A stretch of 64,000 bases of DNA, taken from NCBI RefSeq assembly GCF_946480185.1, contig NZ_CAMLIG010000001.1, positions 1 to 64,000 of the forward strand. Direction: 5' to 3'. The DNA comes from an uncultured Pedobacter sp. (GTDB lineage: Bacteria > Bacteroidota > Bacteroidia > Sphingobacteriales > Sphingobacteriaceae). The notes beneath the pieces were generated by a model that saw only the letters and a program-made list of their open reading frames with translations, was not told the DNA's origin and did not search any database. Position 1 is the first letter of the stretch, and every line of letters begins with the position of its first letter. Positions 52,930 through 61,874 of the stretch are shown piece after piece. A program made the position numbers and the translations under genes.

Positions 52930-55130
52930 TGGAAGAATTAAAGAAATTTTACAACCTGCTGTACCGATATAGACTTATCGTTATTGCAGTGCCTTTGATC
53001 ACGATAATTATTGCATATTTTCTAGTAAGAAATTTAGCTGATCAATATGTTTCAGAAGGCCAAATTGCTACTGGTATTGTTGACGAAACACAGATTTTGA
53101 ATAACAGTGCCGATAAAACAGAGACGAGCGTGGTTAGAGAGTTTAGTAATTTAATTGAAATTATGAAACTTGAAAAAATAACAAATCTGGTTTCTTACCA
53201 ATTAATGATTCATGATTTAACCGCAGATAAGCCTTTTAGAGAGCTAAGCCCGAAAATAAAGGATTTGGCTGAGGTAGATAGGCGTAAAATATTGAATACC
53301 TTTAAACGGAAATATGCAAACAGAGAAACTTTAAACAGCTTTAATCCAGAAGATAAAGAACTTTATGATTTAATGGAATCAATGGATTACAACTCTGATT
53401 TCATTACTGAAAACTTAAACGCAGACAGATTGGAGAATAGTGATTTTATCTCGGTAAAATTTGTATCTGAAAATGCTGACCTTTCTGCATTTGTGGTAAA
53501 TACAGAGTGTAAAGAATTTGTAAGTTATTACACATCTATCTTAAAAGAAAACCAGACAAAAGCTGTTAAATTTTTATCAGAAAGGGCTAAAGAAAAAAGC
53601 GATACGTTGAACAAAAACGTGGCAGCGCTTAAACAATATAAAATCAAAAACAGAATCATCAACCTTTTGGAACAATCCAGAAAAATGTATGAGCTTTCTG
53701 CTGAATATGAGCGACGTAAACAGGATGCTGAAAAAAGTATCATTGCATTAAAAGGAGCCATTGCAAATATTGATAAAGATTTTGACCCTAACCAAAGAAG
53801 ATATTTTGAAGCTTCGTTAGAGAAAATCAACCAAAATTTGGTTCAATCTAAAAAAGAGTTAAACCTAATCACTGAAAAATATATCCAAAGTGGTTTTGAT
53901 GATGAATATCAGTCAAAGATAGATTCGCTAAAGGGTGTAATTAATAAACAAATCGCCACACAGTCTAGCAAATACATTGATAATCCTTTGGTTCAAAAAC
54001 AAGATTTAATCTCTAAAAAACTAAGTTTACAGATTGAGTATGATATTGCAAGATACAGTTTGGCCAGTCTTAAAAGAGAGCTTTCAGATATGAACTCCAG
54101 ATTTGATAAATTGGTTCCACACGAAGCAGTTATCCAATCTCTGGAAAGAAAAATTGATATTTCGAGCCGTGAATATTTAGATGTACTTGAAAAATACAAC
54201 AGTGCAAGTTTAGAGGCCAGCCTTTCTTCACGTTTAAGACAAGTGCAAGTTGCAAACCCAGGAATAGAGCAACCTTCCAAAAAAATGTTGCTGATTATTT
54301 TGAGCGGCGTAATTAGCTTTGTGTTCTGTTTATTAATTTTCTTTATCATCTTTTACTTCGACAATAAAATTGGTACACCAAGAGAACTTGCGCAGATTAC
54401 AGAAATACCTGTTTTAGGAAAGATAAACCGTGTAAATTCTGCCAGTTTAGCACTCAAAGAGATTTGGAGCAACCTAAATTCTAACCCAGAAATGCAGGAG
54501 CTTAAAAAGCAACTGCGTTCTGCAAGGTATGAGATTAGCAGAGAAATGTTGCACAAACCTAGCAACAGAAAAGGTCAGGTGCTGAACATTACCAGTATGA
54601 ATGATTCTGAGGGTAAAACCTTATTGGTTGCCTGTATTGCATATTCTTATGTGGTAATCAGTAAAAAAGTATTGCTAATTGACGGCAACTTTGATCATCC
54701 AAGTATAACCGAAAACTCCAATTCAACCTTTTATATTGAGGATTATTTAAAAAACGGAAACTTGGGTTCATCTGAATTTAGCGCTGGAATTATGGTGATG
54801 GGCAACCGTGGAGAAGATAAATCGTTGTTTGAGATTGCTGATGAAGAAACCATAAAACAAAGATTTAACCAGTTAAGAAACGAGTTTGACATTATATTGG
54901 TAGAAACGCCTTCTTTAGAAACTTTAGGAAAAGCCAAAGAGTGGAACCAAGTTGCTGACAAAGTTATGGGTGTTTTTGAAGCTAACCAAAGTTTGTCAAA
55001 CAGTAAAAAACAACATATCAATTATTTAAAAACATTAAACGGACAGTTTATAGGTTGGGTACTAAATAAAGTATCTATTGATACTGGAAACAAATTAACT
55101 AGTAACTTTAAAGCAAATTTATTAGAGTAA
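52929..55130 (+). CDS. Polysaccharide co-polymerase (Wzz/GumC type) with degenerate BY-kinase domain
   Basis: The 733-residue protein has a Wzz domain with a transmembrane helix at about residues 14-33, long periplasmic coiled coils (about 190-440), a second helix (about 455-478) and a cytoplasmic kinase-like domain (about 540-733). The Walker A is MNDSEGKTLL. Walker A-prime reads VLLIDGNFDHP, with Asn where active kinases have a second Asp, and Walker B is IILVETPS, with Glu for Asp. No C-terminal tyrosine cluster is seen. It probably sets chain length or bridges to the outer membrane, and may bind but not transfer phosphate. Confidence 0.88.
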   Translation: MEELKKFYNLLYRYRLIVIAVPLITIIIAYFLVRNLADQYVSEGQIATGIVDETQILNNSADKTETSVVREFSNLIEIMKLEKITNLVSYQLMIHDLTADKPFRELSPKIKDLAEVDRRKILNTFKRKYANRETLNSFNPEDKELYDLMESMDYNSDFITENLNADRLENSDFISVKFVSENADLSAFVVNTECKEFVSYYTSILKENQTKAVKFLSERAKEKSDTLNKNVAALKQYKIKNRIINLLEQSRKMYELSAEYERRKQDAEKSIIALKGAIANIDKDFDPNQRRYFEASLEKINQNLVQSKKELNLITEKYIQSGFDDEYQSKIDSLKGVINKQIATQSSKYIDNPLVQKQDLISKKLSLQIEYDIARYSLASLKRELSDMNSRFDKLVPHEAVIQSLERKIDISSREYLDVLEKYNSASLEASLSSRLRQVQVANPGIEQPSKKMLLIILSGVISFVFCLLIFFIIFYFDNKIGTPRELAQITEIPVLGKINRVNSASLALKEIWSNLNSNPEMQELKKQLRSARYEISREMLHKPSNRKGQVLNITSMNDSEGKTLLVACIAYSYVVISKKVLLIDGNFDHPSITENSNSTFYIEDYLKNGNLGSSEFSAGIMVMGNRGEDKSLFEIADEETIKQRFNQLRNEFDIILVETPSLETLGKAKEWNQVADKVMGVFEANQSLSNSKKQHINYLKTLNGQFIGWVLNKVSIDTGNKLTSNFKANLLE

Positions 55131-55133
55131 CAA

Positions 55134-56297
55134 ATGCTGGAAGCTATACATATTGCCTGGATTATACTGCAAATTGTAATTGGCTTTCATTTGTTTTTCC
55201 CCTTGCTTTTATTGCTTTTTAGTAGGTTAAAATCAGCAAACAAATTCAAAAAAGTAACTGATAAACCAGATTTAGATTTTGCAATTATCATTACGGCATA
55301 CGAAGAAACAGTGAATTTGCCCGATGTTGTTAGGGCTATATTAGCCCAAACCTATCAAAACTTTACTATTTATTTAGTGGCTGATAAATGCGATATAAGT
55401 TCTTTATTTTTTGATGATGAAAGGGTAAATATTTTACTGCCTCCAAATGTAATTGGAAGCAACACGGGCTCTCATGCGTATGCGGTGCAACACTTCAAAA
55501 AAGAACATGATGTAATTACCATCATTGATAGTGATAATATTGTTGATGCCAATTACCTAGCCGAAATAGCAAAATCATTTAATGATGGATTTATCGCTGT
55601 ACAAGGTTTACGGGCTCCAAAAAACTTGGACACCAATTATGCCTGTTTAGATGCGGCAAGAGATATCTATTATCATTTTTACGATGGTGAAGTATTGTTT
55701 AAAGCGGGTTCATCGGCAACATTGGCAGGTTCGGCAATGGCATTTGAAAGCAACTTGTATGTCAATTTTTTAAAAACCTGTAAAATAAGTGGCGCAGGTT
55801 TCGACAAAGTTTTGCAACATCAAATTGTTAAACAAGATATTAGGATTGCCTTTAACAAAAATGCTATCCTTTACGATCAAAAAACAACACATTCAGATCA
55901 ACTGGTAAAACAGCGTTCGCGTTGGATAAACACTTGGTTTAAATATTTTAAATATGGTTTCGAACTAATTTCTAAAGGAATGAAAAACGCATCCATAAAT
56001 CAATTTGTTTTTGGGCTTGTGCTGTTAAGGCCTCCCCTATTTATTTTTTTAATTCTGTCTGTTTTTGCTACCATCATCAATTTTGCTTTAGGGCTAAACT
56101 ACTGGATTTGGTTAATAGGTTTTGCGAGTTTTGTAACAAGTTTTTTTATAGCCTTAAAAGTTTCAGATACAGACAAAAGAATTTACGCATCGCTGGTTAA
56201 CATCCCTAAATTCGTGTTTTTTCAGCTCTTATCTTTAAGCAAAATACGTGTGGCAAATAAAATTTCGGTGGCTACAAAACATCAAAAAATTAATTAA
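55134..56297 (+). CDS. Membrane-bound processive-type GT2 glycosyltransferase
   Basis: The 387-residue protein has an N-terminal transmembrane helix (about residues 5-27), a GT-A domain with ITAYEETVNLP, VADKCD and IIDSDNIVD, and an acceptor-side GAGFDKVL. The motif Gln260-Arg-Ser-Arg-Trp264 follows. The QxxRW motif and two or three C-terminal helices (about 290-355) are the marks of processive synthases such as cellulose or hyaluronan synthase. It could polymerise and extrude a glycan without a flippase. It lies three bases after the chain-length gene and overlaps the microprotein start by one base. Confidence 0.88.
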   Translation: MLEAIHIAWIILQIVIGFHLFFPLLLLLFSRLKSANKFKKVTDKPDLDFAIIITAYEETVNLPDVVRAILAQTYQNFTIYLVADKCDISSLFFDDERVNILLPPNVIGSNTGSHAYAVQHFKKEHDVITIIDSDNIVDANYLAEIAKSFNDGFIAVQGLRAPKNLDTNYACLDAARDIYYHFYDGEVLFKAGSSATLAGSAMAFESNLYVNFLKTCKISGAGFDKVLQHQIVKQDIRIAFNKNAILYDQKTTHSDQLVKQRSRWINTWFKYFKYGFELISKGMKNASINQFVFGLVLLRPPLFIFLILSVFATIINFALGLNYWIWLIGFASFVTSFFIALKVSDTDKRIYASLVNIPKFVFFQLLSLSKIRVANKISVATKHQKIN

Positions 56298-56428
56298 TGA
56301 GAACAAATCCAGATATAAAAGCAATTCAAAAAAGAGCATCTAGCTTTTTAGTTTTCAAAAAGTGGCTAGCTATTATTATTTGCTTTATTATCGTTTATTT
56401 TTTCTTATTCAAAATCGTATTTTTTTAA
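56297..56428 (+). CDS. 43-residue single-pass membrane microprotein
   Basis: ATG at 56297 overlaps the GT2 stop codon (TAATG), and its own TAA at 56426-56428 overlaps the ATG of the next gene (TAATG again). The protein starts MRTNPDIKAIQKRASSFLVF, is basic at the N-terminus (about residues 1-22), and has a hydrophobic helix WLAIIICFIIVYFFLF near residues 23-38. The coupling on both sides argues for a real gene. It may bridge or stabilise the glycosyltransferase and the polymerase in the membrane. No family is recognised. Confidence 0.7.
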   Translation: MRTNPDIKAIQKRASSFLVFKKWLAIIICFIIVYFFLFKIVFF

Positions 56429-57912
56429 TGGAAAATATTGACATAAAAGCCGAAGGAAGCGGAAAACCAAGCTATATCGTTATCATAGTACTTCTAATAC
56501 TATCGTTGGCTACTGCTGGCATATTTACTTTTTTCGGATCAAACGTTGGAATATTTCCGCTTTTAGCAATTGTTACTTTAATGTTCGTTTATATCGTTAT
56601 AAAAGAACCAAAGTTTGCGGTAATATCCATTATGGTAATGGCCTATTTCATTATGTTTCTAATTGCCATAATAAACACCACTTTTCCGTTAGGAACAATA
56701 ATGGACGGTATGCTTGCGGTGATGATTCTCGGATTTTTTATCCAACAAAAATACCATAGAAACTACTGGATACTCAAAAACCCAATTGCTTATATGATTG
56801 CAGTTTGGGTTATTTATAATATTCTACAACTTTTCAATCCTGCAGCAGCATCTAAATTAGCCTGGCTTTATACCATCAGAAGCGTAGCCTTTACAATGCT
56901 TTCCTACTATCTTTTCACCTATTACCTCGATTCTCGGAAATTTTTGCGCACCATCATATTACTTTGGCTAACATTGTCTCTTATAGCCGCTTTATATGCC
57001 ATTAAGCAGGAGTATTTCGGTTTTTTTGCATTTGAAGAGCGTAACCATTACGATGCATCAACTATTGGTCTGTTATTTATTGACGGACACTGGAGAAAAA
57101 ATTCAATCTTTTCTGACCCGGTGGCTTTCTCATTTAACATGGCCGCTAGCGCAATCTTGTGTTTAGGCTTAACAACAGGGCCGTTCAAAATAAAATACAA
57201 AGTTTTGTTTTTAGCATTAGGGACACTTTTTGCAGTTGTAATGACTTACTCTGCTACCAGAGCGGCTTACGTTTTAATACCTGCGGCTTTTTTGTTGCTA
57301 TTTGTTTTAAAATTCAATCGTATTGCAATTGTACTTTCCATACCTATTTTGTTTGCATTTTTAATATTAATTAGAGTGCCCACAAGCAATACAACTTTGG
57401 TGAGGTTTCAATCTGCATTTAAACCGAATGAAGATGCATCGTATAATGTCCGTAAACTCAACCAGAAAAAAGTACAGCCTTTTATCCAATCGCACCCTTT
57501 TGGTGGTGGTTTAGGAGGATCCGGGATTTGGGGAGTTAGATTTGCACCTTATTCTTTTTTAGCACAGTTCCCGCCAGATAGCGGTTACGTTAGGGTTGCC
57601 ATGGAGCTAGGTTGGGTGGGCTTATTTCTCATCTGTACTTTGCTATTTACCAGTTTGTACATCGGCATAAAAAATTACTTTACCATACGAGACCCTGAGT
57701 TAAAAGCTTATTGTTTGGCAATGGTCCTCATCGTTTTTGCATTGGCTATTGCCAATTATCCGCAGGAGGCAATTGTGCAATACCCTTTAAATATCTATTT
57801 CTACATGATTTTGGCCATCATTACGGTTAGTAAATTATTAGACAACCAGATAGACCACACCAAACAGCCAGAGCAAGAAAAACCCAAGAAAATAGACACA
57901 AGGGTTTTCTAA
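56428..57912 (+). CDS. O-antigen ligase/Wzy-type polymerase family protein
   Basis: The start is ATG 56428 (MENIDIKAEGSGKP), not an upstream one inside the microprotein, giving 494 residues. It has about 11 transmembrane helices and a periplasmic loop carrying QSHPFGGGLGGSGIWGVRF, where Wzy/WaaL-type proteins hold their conserved Arg/His residues. It could polymerise undecaprenyl-linked repeats or ligate glycan. It follows the microprotein with a TAATG junction and precedes the glycosyltransferase genes by 67 bases. Confidence 0.85.
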   Translation: MENIDIKAEGSGKPSYIVIIVLLILSLATAGIFTFFGSNVGIFPLLAIVTLMFVYIVIKEPKFAVISIMVMAYFIMFLIAIINTTFPLGTIMDGMLAVMILGFFIQQKYHRNYWILKNPIAYMIAVWVIYNILQLFNPAAASKLAWLYTIRSVAFTMLSYYLFTYYLDSRKFLRTIILLWLTLSLIAALYAIKQEYFGFFAFEERNHYDASTIGLLFIDGHWRKNSIFSDPVAFSFNMAASAILCLGLTTGPFKIKYKVLFLALGTLFAVVMTYSATRAAYVLIPAAFLLLFVLKFNRIAIVLSIPILFAFLILIRVPTSNTTLVRFQSAFKPNEDASYNVRKLNQKKVQPFIQSHPFGGGLGGSGIWGVRFAPYSFLAQFPPDSGYVRVAMELGWVGLFLICTLLFTSLYIGIKNYFTIRDPELKAYCLAMVLIVFALAIANYPQEAIVQYPLNIYFYMILAIITVSKLLDNQIDHTKQPEQEKPKKIDTRVF

Positions 57913-57979
57913 GCTCAAATTGATTTAATTAAATAAACAATTGTTTATTTTAGAATCGAATAATAACCTAACCAGAAAA

Positions 57980-59191
57980 ATGCTAAAAGATACTGTAGTA
58001 TTTGTACTGAGCAATGCCAAGTACGATGCGCCAATTGAATCAACAGGATATACAATGGCGAAGCATTTGGCGCAATATAATCAGGTTTTTTATGTCGAAT
58101 ATCCTGCGACATTAAAAGATTATTACAGAGATAAAACTACACCGGAATTTGCAAAGAAAAAGGATCTTTATCATAAGCGTTCAGACGGACTTTTAGATAC
58201 AGACATTCCAAACTTAAAAATTGTAATTACCCGGCTACTACTCTCTATCAATTTTTTACCCGAAGGCTTATTGTACAGAAGGCTTTTAGCTTATAATGAA
58301 AAACTAATTGTACGCAGAATTAAAAATGTGATCAAACTTTTTGGTGTAAAAGATTTCATTTTCATCAATTCATTTAATATTCATTATCCAAACGTTGGCA
58401 AGTTACTTTCGCCTAATTTAAACGTTTATCACTGTGTAGATCCGCTTGTTTCTGGATACGACACCAAACATGGTTTATTATCCGAACAGGAAATTGTAAA
58501 AAACTGCGATTTAGTAATTTGCACCAGCAAACAACTTTATAAAACAAATAAAAACCGCCACGCTAATACTCATTTTGTACCTAACGCAGCGGATTTTGAC
58601 CATAGTCAGCAAGCTAGTTTACCAGAAACTCCTGTGTTGCCTGCTATAGCAGACATCAAAAGGCCGATAATTGGCTATTTAGGAAATTTAGAAGGCAGAA
58701 CAGACTTTGAATTGGTCACAACAGTTGCAGAAAAAAATCCAGATAAAAGTTTTGTGTTTATAGGACCTGCAGAAACAGTTTACCGAGAGAAATTAAAGAG
58801 TAAAGCCAATAATATCTATCAATTAAATGCGGTTACGCATGATCATATACCTCAAGTATTAAAAGGCTTTGATGTGGCAATTATCCCGTTTAAAAAAGAC
58901 AAGTTTAGTGCAACTATTTTTCCATTAAAATTATTCGAATATTTGGGAAGCGGAAAACCCGTGATTTCTACGGATTTTAATACCGATTTAAACGAACAGA
59001 CGCAAGGAACAGTTCCTTTTTGTGGCAGCGCAGATGAATTTTCTGATGCTATAAACGATGCTTTAACTAACGATAACGACGAAAAGAAAGCACAAAGATT
59101 AGCGGTAGCCAAAAATAATACTTGGGACAAAAGAGCAAATGAATTTTCTGTTTTGCTAGAAAAAAATTTTAAGGCAAAATTAAGTATGTGA
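57980..59191 (+). CDS. Glycosyltransferase (TuaH-like, GT4-type fold)
   Basis: The ATG at 57980 (MLKDTVVFVLSNAKYDAPIE) gives 403 residues; an upstream TTG start adds 13 unlikely residues. The GT-B fold is shown by VFVLSNAKYDAP, the GYLGNLEGRTDFELV nucleotide-sugar segment and the C-terminal FPLKLFEYLGSGKPVISTDF. It transfers a sugar from an activated donor to a lipid or glycan in the cytoplasm. No transmembrane helix is seen. Donor and linkage are unknown. Confidence 0.88.
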   Translation: MLKDTVVFVLSNAKYDAPIESTGYTMAKHLAQYNQVFYVEYPATLKDYYRDKTTPEFAKKKDLYHKRSDGLLDTDIPNLKIVITRLLLSINFLPEGLLYRRLLAYNEKLIVRRIKNVIKLFGVKDFIFINSFNIHYPNVGKLLSPNLNVYHCVDPLVSGYDTKHGLLSEQEIVKNCDLVICTSKQLYKTNKNRHANTHFVPNAADFDHSQQASLPETPVLPAIADIKRPIIGYLGNLEGRTDFELVTTVAEKNPDKSFVFIGPAETVYREKLKSKANNIYQLNAVTHDHIPQVLKGFDVAIIPFKKDKFSATIFPLKLFEYLGSGKPVISTDFNTDLNEQTQGTVPFCGSADEFSDAINDALTNDNDEKKAQRLAVAKNNTWDKRANEFSVLLEKNFKAKLSM

Positions 59192-59340
59192 CAAAAAAAA
59201 AATGAAACTACTTAGATAAATAGGGTTTTAGCTGTTCAAAACTATGTGCTTCTAAAAACCTTATTTTTAAAAATTGGAGATTTATATTCCTAAGTGGTTT
59301 AAAAAATTTTACGTAACCAAAGGCAAAAAAGTAAAAATAG

Positions 59341-60441
59341 ATGCAAAAAATATTCTTCGATCATCAAAAATTTAGCACTCAAAAATTTGGAGGTATCAGC
59401 AGATATTTCGCAAATATCATCGAAGAAATTAAGAAGAATAAAGATTTTGACTACTTATTAGGCGTGGCCAATTCTCAAAATTTCTACATCAAAAATGAAA
59501 AACAGTTTTTAAACAATCCAATTGCTAATGCGCTGCTAAAATCCGAATACGGATTTAGAAGATTTAAAACCAACGAACTTTATTGCAAATATTTATTAAA
59601 GCAGAACAATTTTGACGTGTTCCACCCTACCTATTACGATCCCTATTTTATAAAAAACCTCAGAAAACCCATGGTTACTACAATCCATGATATGACGTAT
59701 GAGCGTTTGCCAGCCTATTTTTGGGTGCAGGACCCCTTAACATCACAAAAAAGAATAAGTGCACAAAGAGCCGATAAAATTATTGCCATATCAGAAACTA
59801 CAAAAAGAGATTTACTCACTTACCTGGAGGTAGATGAAAGCAAAGTGGAAGTAATTTACCACGGGATTGATATTGATAGTGCGCCGGAATTAGAGGAAGT
59901 AAAAAACCTTCCAAATGAATATCTGTTTTTTGTTGGCGATAGAGGTGGTTATAAAAACTTTTATTTGATGCTGGATGCTTTCGCAAGCCTATCAAAAAAA
60001 CATCCGAACCTGCATTTGGTATTATCTGGAGGAGGAAAATTGGTTGGTGCTGATGTAGAAATTATCAATCGTTTGAAACTGAATGACAAAGTTCATCATT
60101 ATCAGGTTAATGATGCCCAGCTGAATTATCTGTACAAAAATGCGCTGTTATTTATTTATCCGTCTTTATACGAAGGTTTTGGCTTGCCCATTTTAGAAGC
60201 TTTTAGAGCCAATTGTCCTATTCTTTTAAGTGATACAGAATGTTTCCACGAAATAGCAGCAAATTCAGCGGCTTTTTTTGATCGATATTCTTTAGAAGAT
60301 TTGATACAAAAAATTGACGATTTAATCAGTCAGAAAAGTTTGAGAACTGCCTTGGTAGAAAAAGGAAAAGAACGTTTAAAGCATTTTCCGATACAAAGAT
60401 CAATGAATAAAACACTCGAACTGTATAAATCATTAGTTTAG
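59341..60441 (+). CDS. Family 4 glycosyltransferase
   Basis: The 366-residue GT-B enzyme shows the N-terminal KFGGISRYFANIIEEI acceptor loop, TIHDMTYERLPAYF, the FVGDRGGYKNFYLMLDAF donor-binding turn and the signature YPSLYEGFGLPILEAFRANC. It most resembles mannosyltransferase-like GT4 members. It begins 149 bases after the previous gene and is followed by the MBOAT gene after three bases, so it may form a subcluster with the acetylation genes. Confidence 0.9.
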   Translation: MQKIFFDHQKFSTQKFGGISRYFANIIEEIKKNKDFDYLLGVANSQNFYIKNEKQFLNNPIANALLKSEYGFRRFKTNELYCKYLLKQNNFDVFHPTYYDPYFIKNLRKPMVTTIHDMTYERLPAYFWVQDPLTSQKRISAQRADKIIAISETTKRDLLTYLEVDESKVEVIYHGIDIDSAPELEEVKNLPNEYLFFVGDRGGYKNFYLMLDAFASLSKKHPNLHLVLSGGGKLVGADVEIINRLKLNDKVHHYQVNDAQLNYLYKNALLFIYPSLYEGFGLPILEAFRANCPILLSDTECFHEIAANSAAFFDRYSLEDLIQKIDDLISQKSLRTALVEKGKERLKHFPIQRSMNKTLELYKSLV

Positions 60442-60444
60442 CGC

Positions 60445-61872
60445 ATGCTTTTTAACTCGCTCTCCTTCGCGTTTTTCTTTGTAATAGTTACCCTGCTCTA
60501 CTATATTTTTCCGCATAAAAACAGGTGGTTTTTACTGTTGGTGGCAAGCTGTTATTTTTACATGGCTTTTGTACCGATATATATTTTAATCCTTGGTTTT
60601 ACCATTATTGTAGATTATATAGCTGGTATTTACATTGAAAAAGCACATGGAAAGCAGCGGAAATTGTTTTTGATATGCAGTTTAGTTGCCAATATTGGTG
60701 TTTTAGCTGTTTTTAAATATTACAATTTTATAAACGATAATATCTCTGTTTTAGCCGAAAGTTTAAATATACAGAACAACATTCCCTATCTAAAAATGTT
60801 GTTGCCCATCGGCTTGTCTTTCCATACTTTTCAGGCAATGAGCTATACCATTGAGGTTTATCGTGGAAACCAAAAAGCCGAAAGACATTTTGGAATTTAC
60901 AGTTTGTACGTGATGTTTTATCCGCAATTAGTCGCTGGACCAATTGAACGTCCGCAGAACATACTTCCTCAAATGCATATAAAGCATGAATTCAGCTATT
61001 TCAATATGGTTGAGGGCCTAAAGCAAATGACCTGGGGTTTTTTCAAAAAACTGGTGGTTGCGGATAGGCTTTCTATCTATGTAGATACCGTTTTCCCAAA
61101 TCCAGAACTGCATAATGGAAGTACAGTTGTCATCAGTGCGGTGTTTTTTGCCATCCAAATTTATTGTGATTTCTCGGGATACTCAGATATTGCCATTGGA
61201 TGCGCCAGAACAATGGGCTTTGAATTGATGACCAACTTTAGAATTCCCTATTTTTCAAAATCAATTTCTGAGTTTTGGAGCAAGTGGCATATTTCCTTAT
61301 CAACCTGGTTCAGAGATTATCTTTACATTCCGCTAGGCGGAAACCGAGTAAGCACACAAAGAAGATATCTAAATTTATTTATTGTGTTTGTTGTGAGCGG
61401 ATTATGGCATGGCGCCAGCTGGAGCTTTATTATTTGGGGTTTTTTACACGGCTTTTATCAGGTTTTTGGTTTGATGCTGAAGCCTATGTTTACCAAACTT
61501 GAAAATGGCTTAAACGCAATAGCATTAAAATTTTGGTATTTTATTAAAGGATTAGGCGTTTTTTGTTTAGTTACATTTGCTTGGATATTTTTTAGAGCCC
61601 ACACCATCTACGATGCTTTTTTAATGATTAAAAATCTAAAGTCTTTTGGCGAACCTCCGTTTTTGGGCAACGGTGTAAACCAGTTTGGCCATTGCTTAAT
61701 CGCAATTATCCTATTACTTACAATTGAATATTTTATGGCTTTTAAACCCAATATAAAACTGTTTAGCAGTTCTAACAGTTTAGTCAGGTGGACATCTGTA
61801 ATAGGTTTATTGTTTATTATATTAATTTTTGGCGTGTTTAACGGCGGACAGTTTATTTATTTTCAGTTTTAA
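60445..61872 (+). CDS. MBOAT family O-acyltransferase (AlgI-like)
   Basis: The 475-residue membrane-bound O-acyltransferase has about 10 transmembrane helices. The catalytic His is in VSGLWHGASWSFIIWGFLHG, and the N-terminal LFNSLSFAFFFVIVTLLYYI and FFKKLVVADRLSIYVD segments are typical of AlgI/DltB proteins. It would carry acetyl groups across the membrane for modification of an exported polysaccharide, together with the SGNH protein downstream (gap two bases). Confidence 0.93.
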   Translation: MLFNSLSFAFFFVIVTLLYYIFPHKNRWFLLLVASCYFYMAFVPIYILILGFTIIVDYIAGIYIEKAHGKQRKLFLICSLVANIGVLAVFKYYNFINDNISVLAESLNIQNNIPYLKMLLPIGLSFHTFQAMSYTIEVYRGNQKAERHFGIYSLYVMFYPQLVAGPIERPQNILPQMHIKHEFSYFNMVEGLKQMTWGFFKKLVVADRLSIYVDTVFPNPELHNGSTVVISAVFFAIQIYCDFSGYSDIAIGCARTMGFELMTNFRIPYFSKSISEFWSKWHISLSTWFRDYLYIPLGGNRVSTQRRYLNLFIVFVVSGLWHGASWSFIIWGFLHGFYQVFGLMLKPMFTKLENGLNAIALKFWYFIKGLGVFCLVTFAWIFFRAHTIYDAFLMIKNLKSFGEPPFLGNGVNQFGHCLIAIILLLTIEYFMAFKPNIKLFSSSNSLVRWTSVIGLLFIILIFGVFNGGQFIYFQF

Positions 61873-61874
61873 CG

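Noticed and set aside
52929..55130. Active bacterial tyrosine kinase
   Set aside because: The A-prime and B motifs lack the key aspartates and there is no C-terminal tyrosine cluster, so I called the domain degenerate.
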